Of a stretch of 64,000 bases of DNA, positions 63,590 through 64,000 are shown one piece after another. Positions within the stretch are counted from its first letter, which is position 1. Each line of letters begins with the position of its first letter. The notes under the pieces were generated by a model, which was not told where the DNA came from, made no database searches, and saw only the letters and a list, made by a program, of their open reading frames with translations. A program made the translations under genes and the position numbers. The stretch comes from Mangrovibacterium diazotrophicum (GTDB lineage Bacteria; Bacteroidota; Bacteroidia; Bacteroidales; Prolixibacteraceae): the NCBI RefSeq assembly GCF_003610535.1, contig NZ_RAPN01000001.1, positions 1,165,320 to 1,229,319 of the forward strand, in the 5' to 3' direction.

Positions 63590-63904
63590 ATGAAAACGAC
63601 ACTGGTTGCCGCTCTTGCCCTGACATTGACTTGTATACTTTACCCCTACCCTTACCTCTTGGCGGCTTTACTTGCTGCACTGTCGGCGGTATTCCTGTTT
63701 TTGCATAAAAAGACGGCTTACTGGTATGTATTCGGTATTGCGGCTGTTGCAGGACCTCTGGCCGAAGCAATTGCCATTCATTTTGGTGTGTGGTCCTATG
63801 CTTTTCCCCAGTTTGTCGGTGTTCCGGTTTGGCTACCGATGGTTTGGGGACTGACCGGCGTCATTGTTGTTCGAATCTCGAATCGAGTAAACCGGGTTGG
63901 ATAA
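63590..63904 (+). CDS. Small polytopic membrane protein
   Basis: A 104-residue very hydrophobic protein with probably four membrane segments (residues 5-21, 23-39, 43-60 and 75-95). AVAGPLAEAIAIHFGVWSYAFPQFVGVPVW resembles the pattern G-x-x-x-E...G-x-W-x-Y of small membrane proteins such as DUF2878 or carotenoid-biosynthesis-like families, but the similarity is only local. Start ATG 63590 follows a plausible promoter. No operon partner is visible before the window ends. Confidence 0.65.
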   Translation: MKTTLVAALALTLTCILYPYPYLLAALLAALSAVFLFLHKKTAYWYVFGIAAVAGPLAEAIAIHFGVWSYAFPQFVGVPVWLPMVWGLTGVIVVRISNRVNRVG

Positions 63905-64000
63905 TTCACGCGAAAGACTTCACAAATCAGAAAGCACTGCCCACTCTATGCATGAAGTAACTCACGATAATGCATAACCAGGCATCAATAACCAAAGCCA

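Noticed and set aside
1-64000. Search for IS elements, integrases, CRISPR arrays, toxin-antitoxin or phage-defence genes
   Set aside because: No transposase, recombinase, Cas, restriction or toxin motif and no regularly spaced repeat array was seen in the translated frames or in the intergenic regions.

Overview
The window looks like a chromosomal piece of a free-living, plant-polysaccharide-degrading member of the Bacteroidota, probably order Marinilabiliales (my inference from gene content). Supporting signs are SusC/SusD pairs, ECF sigma/FecR switches with STN-domain receptors, SPII lipoproteins on many glycosidases, and promoters of the Bacteroidota type (-7 element TAnnTTTG with a TTG/TTTG box about 18-21 nt upstream). 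No insertion sequence, integrase, CRISPR array, phage gene or rRNA was seen.

Layout. 1-922: a cut-off gene on the minus strand, then tRNA-Leu(CAG) and its terminator. 977-10106 (all minus): an alpha-mannoside locus read as sigma factor, FecR anti-sigma, SusC with STN domain, SusD, GH92 alpha-mannosidase. 10250-11134: a DUF808 membrane protein. 11340-21502 (all minus): a second sigma/FecR switch driving a TonB-dependent receptor that has no SusD partner, followed by a GH106 alpha-L-rhamnosidase lipoprotein and a secreted GH1 beta-glucosidase, a combination that fits rhamnosyl-beta-glucosides. 21736-23891: SGNH esterase and GH27. 24275-25396: Tat-exported M19 dipeptidase. 25649-32350: an AraC regulator divergent from a TolC/adaptor/RND efflux operon. 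32747-37856: pectin genes (GH28, CE8 pectin methylesterase, GH95). 38054-52724: a long minus-strand beta-mannan locus with SusC, SusD, a likely surface glycan-binding lipoprotein, a DUF4369 lipoprotein, CE7-type acetyl esterase, GH26 mannanase, GH130 phosphorylase, cellobiose 2-epimerase-like enzyme, GPH symporter and GH27 alpha-galactosidase. 53063: an AraC regulator divergent from this locus. 54007-57725: GH28 then GH42. 57953-62701: TetR, TolC, HlyD/EmrA and EmrB, with twin palindromic operators in front. 62796-63904: two small membrane proteins.

How it works together. The mannan locus encodes a whole route: deacetylation and endo-cleavage outside (CE7, GH26), degalactosylation (GH27), SusCD import, GPH import across the inner membrane, then epimerisation of mannobiose to mannosylglucose and phosphorolysis by GH130. 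The pectin genes add removal of methyl esters, polygalacturonan cleavage and side-chain trimming, which matches plant cell walls where mannan and pectin occur together.

Most interesting signal. Both sigma/FecR-controlled receptor genes carry, on the opposite strand, a TAnnTTTG element that begins exactly at the receptor start codon, followed about 70 nt later by a hairpin plus T-run, with a second hairpin in between and a similar 5' end. This predicts a pair of short cis-antisense RNAs over the receptor leaders, comparable in layout to the DonS-type antisense RNAs known from Bacteroides. The AraC-controlled SusC gene of the mannan locus has no such element.
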